Of a stretch of 64,000 nt of DNA, positions 18,042 through 29,395 are shown one piece after another (the stretch's first letter is position 1; each line of letters begins with the position of its first letter). The notes under the pieces are model-generated. The model did not search any database, was not told the origin of the DNA, and saw nothing but the letters and a program-made list of their open reading frames with translations. The DNA is taken from positions 1,302,001 through 1,366,000 of the forward strand of contig JBBPFI010000002.1 in the NCBI GenBank assembly GCA_037974965.1. Reading direction: 5' to 3'. The position numbers were made by a program, and so were the translations under genes. This DNA comes from Dacryopinax spathularia. Lineage: Eukaryota > Basidiomycota > Dacrymycetes > Dacrymycetales > Dacrymycetaceae.

Positions 18042-19649
18042 GATGAATTTTTAGTGGGGGTGGGTGATAATAATCAAGAGCTTTCGTATTGGTTAACGGA
18101 AGGGATGACGGGCAGCTTATATTCCCGCAAGGTGACAAGCCTCATATAGCCCCGAGTTCGAAGGTGACATCATCCCCCCTCCCCCGACCTCATAAAATGC
18201 GGGGTTCTTCAGCACGATCGGCGAGGATCGAGCAAAGGAAGCTGGAGATCGAGTAAAGGAAGCAGGGGATCGAAGCGAACATCGAGCAGACCGCCGCGAT
18301 CAGGCTAGAGATCGACGTCACGCTCCCGCTCTTCTAGCGATCGAAAACAGGTAATTCCAGCTTCACCCACTCCCTACCAGACCACCCAGAGCGTCCAGAA
18401 CGCAGACAGATTCACAACTTAGAGAGAAGCCTAGAGCTTTTGCATGAGATGGGTAGACGATGTGAAGAACGCGTTCCGATCGTTTGCTCTGCGCGCGATG
18501 ATAGACACGCGTATCCGCGACACGTGCTCGTTTTGGCTTGTTATGCTTCACCCCTTCGTCCATCACCGGCCACCTTCAACCGCTCGACAAGCTGTTATCT
18601 CTGCTGTATCGCGATGCAATTCCTTGTTATTCGAAGTCAGATGTGACTGTTGCAAGTAACTTTCCCATCTACTGCCAGTGTCTAACCCGACAGAGCGGAA
18701 AGCGGGTCACGCCCTCCTCGCGACGCGCCTCTTCAATCCATCGGCCATCTTCAGCCGCTCCAGGCAACGCGCCGCCCGCACTCAATCTACTTGACGACGC
18801 CCATCGGCGCATCGGGAGTCCTTCGTATCTCCACTTCATGGTGGGGTTGTTCTTTATCTCGTTGCGGCTGAGGGCTTTGTATCCTCCCCAAAGTGTAGAG
18901 GAGGCTGATGGCAACAATGGCTGCTCAGCTGGGGCCCTTGACGACGGGCGCTTGTTGCGCATTTGGCCTTGCTCCTCCGCTACTTGCTCTACGGGCCTCC
19001 TCCAATCAGTGTACGAATGACCACTTATCTCCCCTGGCCTGAATCCAAACCGCTCTTTGGAGGGCTCGGTTGAGCAGGCCGTGAATAGCCGGTTGTGGAG
19101 GGTACGGCGATAATGGCTCCTCTCGTCGCTATGCCCTTTCCCCTCCCAGTTCGCCGGTAACATCACACCAACGCAGCGGCGGGTCCTCCCCCTTTCAGTC
19201 GGCAGCAGTCATTGGCCTTTGACCTCCAAAAAACTGCAAGCTTCGTCTTTGAAAGCCCCTGACTGGCTCCGCTGCCTGGCGGTTGGATGGCGGGACGACC
19301 CGCATCAGAAGTGAAGAAGTTGTGTCACGGTGTTGCTCCCCAGCTTGCGGCGCTTCGCGACTTTTGTTGTTGCTTCCTACCTCCTGCTTTCTGCTTCGTC
19401 GAGTGGGAGGGGGATGCGGCGCCTGGTGTCCACATGTCTCGGTGTACGTATATGGCTTGCAACCCTGGAGATTCTGGAGTTGTTCCTCTCCTCTCCTCTC
19501 CTCCGCTCTGGCTGTTTGCTTGCTTGCTGGTCTTGCCGCTCTTCCTTCTCTCCTCCCTCTCCGCTCTCCTCTCCCTCCTACTCTCCACTCTGCCGGCGCA
19601 CCTCCCCCTCCTCCTTCCGGCTCAAGGTCTCACATAGACGCAAAAGACG
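18042..19649. other. Gene-poor interval of 1.6 kb
   Basis: No gene can be supported. Overlapping frames of 160-180 codons on both strands (18538-19020 plus, 18669-19166 minus, 19283-19834 plus) have no recognisable motif and clash with one another. The stretch from about 19480 to 19630 is strongly CT-rich and may be the leader of the next gene. A short tandem repeat lies at 18226-18288. Confidence 0.5.
18226..18288 (+). repeat. 21-bp tandem repeat, about three copies, starting with GATCGA
   Basis: GATCGA occurs at 18226, 18247 and 18268, exactly 21 bp apart. The first two units match in 18 of 21 positions; the third has decayed after the hexamer. Further GATCGA copies at 18310 and 18339 are off register. 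The repeat lies about 185 bp upstream of the small acidic gene, so a regulatory role is possible but unsupported. Confidence 0.7.
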
Positions 19650-21535
19650 ATGACCTCCCCCTCCTCCCCAGCCAGCACAAGCTCAAACATCAACATAACC
19701 CTCTCCTCCCAAAGCCCTCTCTTCACCTACTTCCCCACACGAGATGCGGCAGAACAAAGCGGCTGGAACGCTTCCTACACCGGAACGTCGCATGCCGGGG
19801 CAAGGGGGAACGTGGGGGTTGGGACGGCGTATAGGGAGACGCAGGTGGACGGGGCGAGTGTGGGGTTGTCTTTTAATGGTACGCTGTCCTCTTTCCCGTG
19901 TCTGGGATGGTTCATGCTAATGCGAACGATGGGGTAGGGACGGCGGTCTATTTTTGTCTTGGGTTGAGCGACTACCCGGGCACGGGTCAGCTCACGGTTG
20001 ACGGGACGAGTTCGGACGTCAGCATCGTCCAAACTGCGGACCCGGCTTGTGCGGCGTATGACGGGTCGGACTCGTTAGTCGCTGTTGGGGGGTTGGAGGA
20101 GGGCGCGCATGATGTCACACTTGCGGTTAGTCTGGGCAGCGACGGGGAGTATGCGAGGTTTTACGGTGCTGACGTCACGGTCTCTACTGCCGCCGCTGGG
20201 TACGTCACGCGCTCCTCTAAAGTTCTATGTGACTAAACCTGATGCATTCAATAGGAGCTCAGTATCGCCCACAACCGTATCGTACAAAGACCCCGGCTGG
20301 ACCTATTCCCCCGTCGGCGGACACTGGGAAGGCCGCGTAGACTACAACATCTTCAACAACTCCGCTGCCGTAGGAGACCTGTCGCACGGATCTTCCTGGG
20401 CTCACGTCTACGGGAGCGAGACAATCGCCTCCTACACCATTAGCAGTACGTCCTCTTTCGACCCTCGCCGGAACTACCTAGTCTAACGATCTGGGGCAGA
20501 TACCACCGCCTTCTACCTCCTGGGCGCTGTAGGCCCCACTTTCGCAAACTACACCGTCTCCTTCAACAACATCAACACCACCTTCATCCCAACAAACTAC
20601 TTCCTCGCCTTCCAGCAAGTCCTCTTTTTCTCAGGCGGGCTCGACCCCACCCAGGAATATGAACTGGTGATGCAGAACTGGGACCCGGCGTATCCCAGCG
20701 GAGAGGCGGGGGCTGTGAACATGGCTATTGACGCGCTTGTGCTTGTGCAGCCTGGTGCTGCTGGGACTGCGAGGTATGTACGGGGGGACAGTGTTGTAGG
20801 GTCAACGGCTCACTCGCCTCTTGTAGTGGTACTACGGCGGGTTCGGGGTCGGCGAGCGCGACGGGCAGCGCATACGGGACTGGCCTTCCACCTGAGAGCT
20901 CAGGCGGGCCGCAGGGGCCTTATGGGGAGACGATACCCCCAAGCGGGTCAAGCACCCACCCCATACCAACCTCAGCTATAATCGGCGCCGTCGCAGGCGG
21001 CTTAGTCCTCATCCTGCTCATCCTCCTCCTCGTAATGTGGCCCCGCCTCCGCCGGCTGATCCACCGAACCAAACTCGACCTCGCAGGAGAATCAGCTCCT
21101 TCCCTACAGCACAGGCGCACCCGCTCCACGCAAGCAGAGCCGTATCGTCTTTCTCGCTTCACTGCCGCGCACCCAACCTCCTCCGCTGCCGCCGCCCAGA
21201 GACCGGCAGTGACGATCAGAACGCAGGACCTGCCCCGCATTAGGCCAATGTCGACCGATACGGTCATATCCATCTCACCTAGATGGACGGAAAAGCAGCC
21301 TATTACTCCCTCGCCTCTCTCACTGACCACCACTGCGACTACTACGACTGCGACGACTGCGTCCACGAGAGGTTTCGCCAGCCCTGCGGTTACGGCGGCG
21401 AGCTCGAGACCGGATTTGTTGCATACTGTGCCGCTGTGCGAGATTGTTAGTCATTTGAATGAGAGGTTGAGGCATCCTGGAACGGGGATGGGGATGGGGA
21501 CCAGTTTGGAGTCGTCTCCGCCGGAATACGAGTGA
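19650..21535 (+). CDS. Single-pass membrane protein with lectin-like ectodomain
   Basis: Exons 19650-19878, 19938-20199, 20255-20445, 20500-20773 and 20827-21535 give 554 residues. The first roughly 300 residues look extracellular: beta-rich, with several N-glycosylation sequons (NIT, NAS, NTT, NYT) and a WTYSPVGGHWEG segment typical of basidiomycete surface proteins. A Ser/Gly/Thr-rich linker follows, then one membrane span (TSAIIGAVAGGLVLILLILLLV), a basic stop-transfer (RLRRLIHR) and a disordered Ser/Thr-rich tail. Similar layouts occur in Mid2-like sensors and in many uncharacterised basidiomycete proteins. No signal peptide is seen from this ATG. Either a short upstream exon is missing from my model or the protein enters by its internal span. 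Function unknown. Confidence 0.75.
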
Positions 21536-22199
21536 CCCGGCCGCAACAGCAGCGCAAATGAAGAGGACGCTTGATAGAAGCGGGGAGGAGGAGGGAGGAG
21601 GGAAGATGAGGGATATGGGAAGGACCAAATACAGTACAACGTTCGGTAATCAGGCCCACAGGACCATCTTGCATCGCACCGCTCCGTAGCGGAAGTGCCG
21701 CCGCATGTGCCGCATTGTGTATATTATCATCCATATAATCCAGCATCTTCACGTTCTTTGGAAGTATAGCATGCACACGGCTGTGTCTTGCCGACGCCGG
21801 CGAATCAGTACTCAAGCGGAGGAATCCATGGAAGTGTCGCCCTCTGGTAGAGATCATTGTGCCGAACTATGCACGCAACTGACAATCAGGTGACTTGCGG
21901 AAAGCGCTAGATTTGCCCCTATCTCTGGGCAGAGGCGACAATGACATCCTTCCCCGCGAGATTACGGAATGAGGGGGAGCGATATGCCGTGATTGATCTC
22001 ATAATTGGTGGCAGAAGCCGACAAGACATAGTGCCGACTTAAAGTTTGGTTCATGGATTGCTCCGGCTTCTCGAGACTCTTCCGGAGCGCGATGTTGCAT
22101 GCTTGTGATAGATACATATGAGTACCCAAGCAGACGTGTAACATCTCTTCCACAGCACCATCAGATCTCTGTCCCCCTCTCTGCGGTACAACGACGGCG
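21536..22199. other. Intergenic, upstream of the CLC gene
   Basis: The 664 bp lie between two plus-strand genes: the 3' end of the surface-protein gene, then the CLC promoter. Short frames here have no support. Confidence 0.5.
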
Positions 22200-25100
22200 A
22201 TGCCCAAGCGAAGGAGCAACGATGATCCATTTCAAGGCCTCGTCATCAACGTCCATCAGGGGAGTCCGACCCCTGACCGTTACAGTACAAGCAGCACGAC
22301 ACAGCCGCCAACCTCGGCCCCTGATGGTCGTCCTACTGAAGAGGCGCGATTTGGGCGACGCCAACAGCACCAGCAGTTACTGACAGTCCCAACGCGACCC
22401 CAGCGACCCCCGCATAGGAGGAGCTTCAGCACGTCTGAGCGCGTTCCGCGTATCTCGTTCGATGAGTCGGCGGCCATGTCCATCTCCGAGACGCGCGATT
22501 ATCAACCAGCAGCGGAAGTGAACGAACACGACCCTGTCAGTCCGGCATACAGCGACGACGGGATAACGAACCAGGTTGGCGGGCCGTTAAGCGCGCCTTC
22601 GAGCCCGTTATGGCGGAGAAGGAGGCTTGAGCACCTGGGACACGTACGCACTGGCTCGCTAGGCGGGGAAGTGGGACCGACGACTTCCACCACGTTCGGG
22701 CTTGGCCATCGACCCGCTACATCCTACGGCAGCTTTCCATCACCCATCTCAAAGCGCACGACGCGCTCGCGCAAACGAGTATTCACCCTACCGCAATTAT
22801 CGACGTTCGGTATCCACACCAGCATAACGCGCGCGCCCTCCCAGGAAACGCTGACGAGTCCACGCGAGGAGGAACCGCTCCTCCGGGGCAGGGAGTCCAA
22901 TTTCTTCGGGAGCCTCAGGAGGCCTCCATCGGCATATGACGCCGATTGGGCAGGGCACCAGACTGTCAGTGCGGCGAGTGAGGATGGGGCGAGGGCGAAC
23001 GGGATTCGGGTTTGGTACAGCTCGTTCTCGTCCGTTGACTGGCTGCATGATGCTGTACGTCCACCTTAACCCTCTTTGTTGTCATGAATCTCATCTGGAA
23101 TCAGATCAAAGACTCCATCCGGCTACTTCGCCTCCGTCGTCGACGATCCATACGCGGCCGAATGCTAATCAACCTCGACCGCTTCATCGGTTGGCTAGTC
23201 GTCACCCTCGTAGGGTTCATAACAGCCTGCATAGCCTGGCTCATCGTCCGAAGCGAAGGCTGGCTGTTCGACCTTAAAGAAGGCTACTGCGCCGACGGAT
23301 GGTGGAAAGCGCGGCGGTTCTGCTGTGCGGGGCTGAGCGAGGACACGCTCAACTTTATGAGCTTTGCGGATGAGGGAGATGAGTGTCCGGCTTGGACGAC
23401 CTGGATGGAGGCGCTCGGACCGGCGTGGCAGATCGGGAATCGGTGGATTGGACTGGAGAGATGGACGATCGAGTATATCGCATATACTATCGCTGCTGTA
23501 CGTCTGTCCTCCCATCTGCGCGTGTATCCGTTGACAATGCGATGCGATGCATAGTGCCTCTTCTCCTTCATTTCCTGCATGCTCACGATCTATCTGACGA
23601 AATCAACGACTTTCGTGACGCGGAAAGACTCCGGCCTGTACTCCGCAACGTTCGACAAGACGACCGCTTCCCCCGAGCTCGATACGTCCAAGCAGCCGAG
23701 CGCCGACGGTCCAGACGACAGCCACTTAGATGTGACCCCGCGGAAAGTGATGTACTTCGTGAGCCTCCCCTCTGCCCAAGTCAATCACAGCTGCTGATAC
23801 GGTGTAGGCTTCGGGGAGCGGTATTCCGGAGATCAAGACGATCTTGTCTGGTTTCGTTATCCATGGATACCTTGGAGGACGCGTCTTGTTCACTAAAGCT
23901 GTTGGCTTGGCTCTTTCTGTCGCGTCTGGTTTGTCGTTGGGGAAGGAAGGGCCGTTTGTGCATATCGCTTGCTGTGTGGGGAATATCGTCAGTCGGTTCT
24001 TCCCGAAGTACGAGACGAATGAAGGTGGGTACCCCTATTTCACTAGCTGAATACATGTCTGATTATAGTGGAACAGGCAAGCGTCGCGAGATCCTCAGTG
24101 CCGCAAGTGCGGCCGGCGTAGCAGTAGCATTCGGCGCCCCAATCGGCGGCGTCCTCTTCTCGCTCGAAGAAGTGTCCTACTACTTTCCGCCCAAAGTGAT
24201 GTGGCGCAGTTTCTTCTGCGCCATGATCGCCGCCGTCACGCTCAAGTTCCTCGACCCGTTCGGCACGGGCAACATCGTCCTCTTCAAAGTCTCGTACGAC
24301 AAAGACTGGCATTTCCTCGAGCTGTTCGTCTTCGCTCTCCTGGGCGTCTTTGGCGGGATATACGGAGCGTATTTCTCGAAGCTCAATTATTTGTGGAGCA
24401 AGAATATCAGGAATAAGACGTGGCTCAAGACCCACCCCGCGGCAGAGGTGCTGCTCGTCACCCTGTTGACGACGGGCACGTGTTTCCTGAACCGCTACAC
24501 TCGCATGGGAGGCCCAGAGCTCGTGTACAACCTCTTCGCCGAATGCTCTTCCACGAAAGGGCACGAGGGTCTCTGCGTACGAGAAAGGGAACAAGTCCAT
24601 TCCGTGCTCGGGGCAATCGCGACCACGCTCATCGTCAAGGGCGCTCTAACGATCATCACCTTCGGGATCAAGGTCCCAGCGGGGATCTTCATCCCTACCC
24701 TGGGAGTAGGAGCCTGTTTTGGCCGGATTGTGGGGCTGGCACTGCAGACCCTGCAAGAACAACGGCCCGATCTGGCGGTGTTCAGTTTCTGCAAGCAGGG
24801 GGAGGACTGTATAATCCCGGGGGTGTATGCTATGGTCGGTGCAGCGGCGACTTTGTCCGGTGTTACAGTAAGTTCCGCCGCTTCTTGGTTTGTGATCAGG
24901 GGCTTATTCGGTTCAGCGAACGACGGTCTCATTGGCTGTTATCATGTTCGAGTTGACGGACAGCTTGACGTATGCTCTGCCTGTCAGCTTGGCTGTCCTG
25001 GTGGCAAAGACGATCGCGGACCGGATTGAGCCGAAAGGCATCTACGATCTTGTCATTGAGTATGCAGCATCCTCAACGAATATGCCACACGTCGCTGATC

Positions 25101-25769
25101 ACTATATCAGGCTCAACCAGCTCCCCTACCTTGACTCCAAACATCAATACGTATGGGGAGCCCTAATGGTAGCCGACGTGACCGACCGCCAAGTCGACGT
25201 GATCCGCGTCGACCAAGAGAACACCGTCAAGTCCCTGCGCGACAAACTGATCCACGCCGTCAACACAGGGAACGGCGATTCCGGGTTTCCGATCGTCTCG
25301 GCGAGCGACGAGGGTGACAAGCTTATCGGGTACATCGGGGCAAACGAGCTCGAGCACGCGCTTTGTACGTCCACTCCTTTTCCCTCGCAGGCATTGACTG
25401 ACCAACGAGCAGCGATTGTGGCGGAACACCCTGATGCGCCGTGCCATTTCCACCATACTACCGCACACGACCTGATGAACTCGACTATCTCTTCGCTCTA
25501 CAACACCCCTGTCCCGCAGGACCTGTACGACTTCTCGATCTATATGGACCAAGCGCCATTGACAGTGGCAGCGCACGCGCCGTTGGAGCTTGTGCAGCAG
25601 CTGTTTGTCAAGCTTGGGGCGAGGTATGTCATTGTGGTGAATGATGACGGGACATGTGAGCCTCCTATGTCCGCTTCCTAAGATCAAGCTGACATGATGG
25701 GTAGACCAAGGAGTGATCGACCGGAAGACCTGGCTTCAGTTCCTACACGACCTCGAAGAGAAAGAATGA
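22200..25769 (+). CDS. CLC-type chloride/proton antiporter
   Basis: Nine exons (22200-23054, 23105-23497, 23555-23758, 23808-24024, 24077-24867, 24917-25059, 25111-25364, 25413-25655, 25705-25769) join in phase to 1054 residues. A disordered N-terminal tail of nearly 290 residues precedes the membrane core. The chloride-path motifs are GSGIPE (about 487-492), GKEGP with the gating Glu (about 529-533) and GIFIP. SLEE (about 585-588) supplies the internal proton Glu, so this is more likely an exchanger than a channel. Two C-terminal CBS domains follow. It resembles yeast Gef1 and the cryptococcal CLC proteins, which acidify Golgi and endosomal compartments and support copper loading of multicopper oxidases. 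Confidence 0.92.
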
Positions 25770-26131
25770 CCCCCCCCCCTTTCCCCTTGCCCCCCCTTCG
25801 CCAACCCAGCCACACCGCCGCGACTACCACCCTTTCTCTCACTTCTGGACGGAACCATGGAAGGATGGACACCTCATGAACCCTGCACGTTTCGTTTTCT
25901 TGCTCAAATACCTTCGGATGCCTTTTCTCCTTCTCTTACTTATCACTCCATAATCCCGCACTGTTCCTCCAGGAGACCGCATAAGCGCATCCCGTGCATG
26001 CTGTATATTACACATTGCAATCCCATCCCATCCTCTCCTCTATCATACAACAGCACACCCTGGTCTGGTGCTCATGTTACAGTATCTCGGACAAGACACC
26101 CATAAGAAAGGAAGCGTAAAAGCGGCTGTTT
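25770..26131. other. Convergent 3' region, CLC and EXO5
   Basis: The 362 bp between two converging stop codons begin with a run of C and contain AT-richer stretches suited to polyadenylation. No gene is seen. Confidence 0.5.
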
Positions 26132-28760
26132 CTATCCGCGAGCAACGGACTTGTCCCTCTGCTGAACGGCAAATTCGCGTGCTTTCATTTCTCGCCATTC
26201 GCAGCCGTCTTCGTACGGGCATTTCCTGTACACTTGTCAGCGCGCGTCCACCCACACAGACGATAGCAAAGGCCCAAAGCCCGAAAAGCAAGTAAGAACA
26301 TCGTGCGGCGTCCTTTGACCAAAAAAGGCGCAGCCGAAAAGACACAAGAAGCCTCAAGAATACTCAAGAAGACACAAGACGCCGCAAGACGAAACGAGCA
26401 GAGAGAAACGAGCAGAGAGAAACGAGCAGAAAGAAAGAAGAAAGAGTAAGAAGAAACGCACCAACACCTCCCAACATCCTCAACCTCAACCCCCCGCGCC
26501 TCCCTCCTCCCCGTCCAGAAACGCAACATATCACTCACGTGTCTGTCCACTTCCTCGGGGGAATAGAGGAAGGTGTGCGTGCCGAGGATCCGGCCGGCGG
26601 CGGATTTCTGTTCTGCGTCCCGGGCTTGTTGGGATTTGGGGTGTTGGGATTTGGGAGGGAGAGGGGTTGATGTGGGCTGTGCGGGGAGGGAGGCGGAGGG
26701 GGGGAGGCCGAGGGATGCGCGGATGGCGGCTGAGAGCATCTCCCTCTCCACACTTGACTCTCTCTCCCCCTCTCCAGTCGTCTCCGTGGCCGTCAGGCCA
26801 TCCATACGAGCGTCTCCGTCCCCCTCCCCATCTACGTCCACGTCCATCGCATCACCCCCTCCCCCTTCCCCACCGGCCACAAGCGACACCCCCTCAGAGC
26901 TCGAAGTGCGAAACGACCCATCCCCCACCCCCTCATACGCCCCAGGCATGCTTCGTCCCCCCCTCTGGGGCGAGACAGGGGGAAGGAGGACGATATCGGG
27001 CGGAAGGAATGTGTCCTCCAGCTCGAGCTCGGGGAGAGGGGGGGTGCCGCTCCCTTCCCTTCCTTCCTTCTCCGCTTGTGCGGGAGGTGGTGGTGGGGAG
27101 GTGCTCTGCGCTTGGACCTCGGCTGGGGGTACGGGGGATGATGCCTCTTCTGAGGAGGATGAGGAAGATGATGAGGTCGAGGACGAGGAGTCCTTCCGGA
27201 CCCGATGTCGCCGTCTCGGTTGCACTCGATAAACGACCTCCATCTCCCTCCCCACCCCTTCCTCGCCTCCTCCCGAGCCCAACCCAAGCAACCCAACTAC
27301 ATCGCACCACGCCTGCGCAAGGTCTTGTAGGCATGTTGCTCCTGCGTCTAGAGCGGTGAAGTCGGCTGAGAGGAGGAGGGGAAGGATGGACTCCTGGAAG
27401 GAGGGGCTGAATGGCTCGTAGGGTTGGAGGGAGAGGAGGGAGAAGTATGTGGGGAAATCGAATTGCTGGCCCATCTCCAGCTGCTCACTCTCCCATCCTC
27501 CTCCTTCAGCCTCAGTCGCAGTTAGGCTGGCCAGTGGTGCAGAAGAGGAAGCAGGTGCAGGAGATGCTGTGGGGGGAGTGGATGTGGATGTGGAAGAGGA
27601 GGAAGTGGAAGTGGAAGAGCTGAAGGTGGGTCGGAGGAGAGGGTCGAGGAGACGTTTATAGATCATTAGCTGCAGGCGGGCTTGTTTTGACGTTGTGCTT
27701 TCTGGAGAGGGGAGGGTGGGCGAGAGACGGGTTTTGGTGTCTATTAGGCGGAGGGTGTGCGTTGCTCGCGATCTTGGCTGCTCCGCTGGGACCTCGTCCG
27801 TCTGGGGGTTTGAGGAGGAAGAGGGTTTTGAGGGTGAGGGGGAGAAGAAGGACGTGATGTCCCTCTGCGCAGGATCCTTTTCTATTTCCTTTTGCTTGCC
27901 TTTTCGGGGTGTTGTGCTAGGAGGTGGTGGAGTGAGCGGAAGTCGGCGGATCTCATCCTTTTCCACTTCATTAGCCCTCTATCGTTCGAGGGAAAGGGGA
28001 AAGGGAAAAGGACATACGATAATCCCAGTCACATGCTGTCCCTGCAACACCCCAAACACCGGAAACTCCCTCTACTCTCCTCTATCAGCACATCCCAGCC
28101 TTCAGAGGGAAGGGAAGGGAAGGGAAGGGAAGGGAAGGGAAGGGAAGAGAGTAGAGCCGAGCCGAGGAAGGAGGGACGCACCGTATACCCCACATCCAAC
28201 ATCGCCCTCACGCCCAAAAGCATATTCACAATCCTCAACCCCGCCCATTCTTCCCTCTTCTCGGCCCTTACCCTCACTTGCACCGGATGGACCTCTCTCT
28301 CCAGGACCTTATGCACTTTCTGCCCTCCGCGCATCGTCCGGTCTCCCGTCTGCTCGCGCTCTTTGTTGATGGGGATTTGATGGCCGGACGGGAGGGTGAG
28401 GGTCGATGGGCGTAGGTGAGAGGGGAGGGACCGCCGGCCGAGGAGGGAGTATGAGAATTGGAATTCGCACCAGAGGGGGGAGGTGAGGTCTGTTACGCTG
28501 AGGGTTTGGGAGGGGCGGAAGAGGGTGAGCAGGGAGGCGGTGGGCGGCATCCTTCGTCTCCCACTGCTGGTCAGGGCAGCTCTTTCCTGGATGGTGGTGC
28601 TTCCGTTGATAGTACGCTCTATGGAGGGAGAGTCGACGGAAGGAGGTGAGGTTGGGGTATAGTGAGGTGATGGGACGGGCTGGGAAAGCGCATCGATCCC
28701 CTCCAACTCCTCAGGCGAGAGGACAGGAAATTCAAGGCCAAACTCGTCGTCTGACGACAT
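26132..28760 (-). CDS. EXO5: Exonuclease V (PD-(D/E)XK, 4Fe-4S)
   Basis: Minus-strand exons 28760-28182, 28071-28018, 27957-26462 and 26225-26132 encode 740 residues. Landmarks of the Exo5/Dem1 family are DLTSPLWCEFQFSYSLLGRR, where the Cys is the first cluster ligand, the GREFPVFG-like strand (here TREFPVFGVLQGQHVTGIID), HTLRLIDTKTR with the catalytic D...K, and a C-terminal RCWKCPYEDGCEW carrying the other three cluster cysteines. Exo5 is a single-strand-specific nuclease in mitochondrial or nuclear DNA maintenance. The middle (about 330-620) is inflated by low-complexity Ser, Glu, Pro and Gly. The last intron (26226-26461) falls between the first and second cysteine of the C-terminal trio. 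An in-frame GTG six codons upstream is not used as start; ATG 28760 is. Confidence 0.9.
26391..26430. repeat. 14-bp tandem repeat in the last EXO5 intron
   Basis: A GAAACGAGCAGAGA-type unit is repeated about three times. Just left of it lie looser repeats of a CAAGAAGACACAAGA type (26325-26385). This makes the intron 236 bp long against the local norm of about 50. Confidence 0.7.
28105..28148. repeat. (GGGAA)n microsatellite in the first EXO5 intron
   Basis: An uninterrupted run of about eight AGGGA/GGGAA pentamers on the plus strand lies inside the first intron of EXO5 (28072-28181). It is probably length-polymorphic and has no effect on the coding frame. Confidence 0.85.
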
Positions 28761-29395
28761 CGGCCTCAATCGCTTCACGTACTGCGCAACATACAGCGTC
28801 CTCCTTGACCGATGAGCGCGATTCGTGTGCCGTACCGTGCTTGAAGATTTGTTGGTGTAAGGCGCGATGAGAGGCGAAAAGGTGATGAAGGGACGCGACG
28901 CTGTGACGCGCGTAAGGAAAGGGGATCGCGTGACTCACAGACGAGATCGAGATCGGGCACCAGTCGGCGTTAAGCAATCCTCGGGAATAGGCAATCTCCG
29001 AACGAACTGCTCAGAATGTAGAAGAATGAGACCATTCCCAAGCTTAGTACAATAATGACTAACGCACCTAGGGGTTGTTGATGGATGTCCGATTGTTGCC
29101 CGCAGAGCAGGAAATAGACGCCCGAGACGCCTGAGATCTTACTGAGTCAGGGTATCGATACGTCAGTCAGTGCTTTGTATGCTGAACAGCACTGGCACCG
29201 CCACCTTCTAGTGAGACGGGCGTTGTATACATCGTTCTTGGCCGGCCTCTCTCCCACTCGGTTCGGCCTGCCCTTCCTCTTCCTCATGTTCCCCTTCAAC
29301 AGATAGTGCCCTCGCTGCGATCGCCTCCTCCCATCCTTGGTAGCTCCCTTTCCCCCCCTGTGCCCGAGCAAGCGAAAGGGAAGCCAGCGCGCACA
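28761..29395. promoter_or_regulatory. Divergent promoter, EXO5 and BRE4-like gene
   Basis: The 635 bp separate two oppositely transcribed genes. Short frames overlap here without support. No specific binding site is called. Confidence 0.4.

Noticed and set aside
18538-19166. Possible genes on either strand (160 and 165 codons)
   Set aside because: They overlap each other head-on, lack introns, motifs and any signal of coding, and cannot both be real.
26573-27359. Plus-strand frames of 219 and 230 codons
   Set aside because: They are shadows of the low-complexity middle of EXO5 on the other strand.
28105-28148. Pentamer run as a telomere-like or CRISPR-like array
   Set aside because: It is a simple GGGAA microsatellite inside an intron, without spacers or telomeric TTAGGG-type units.
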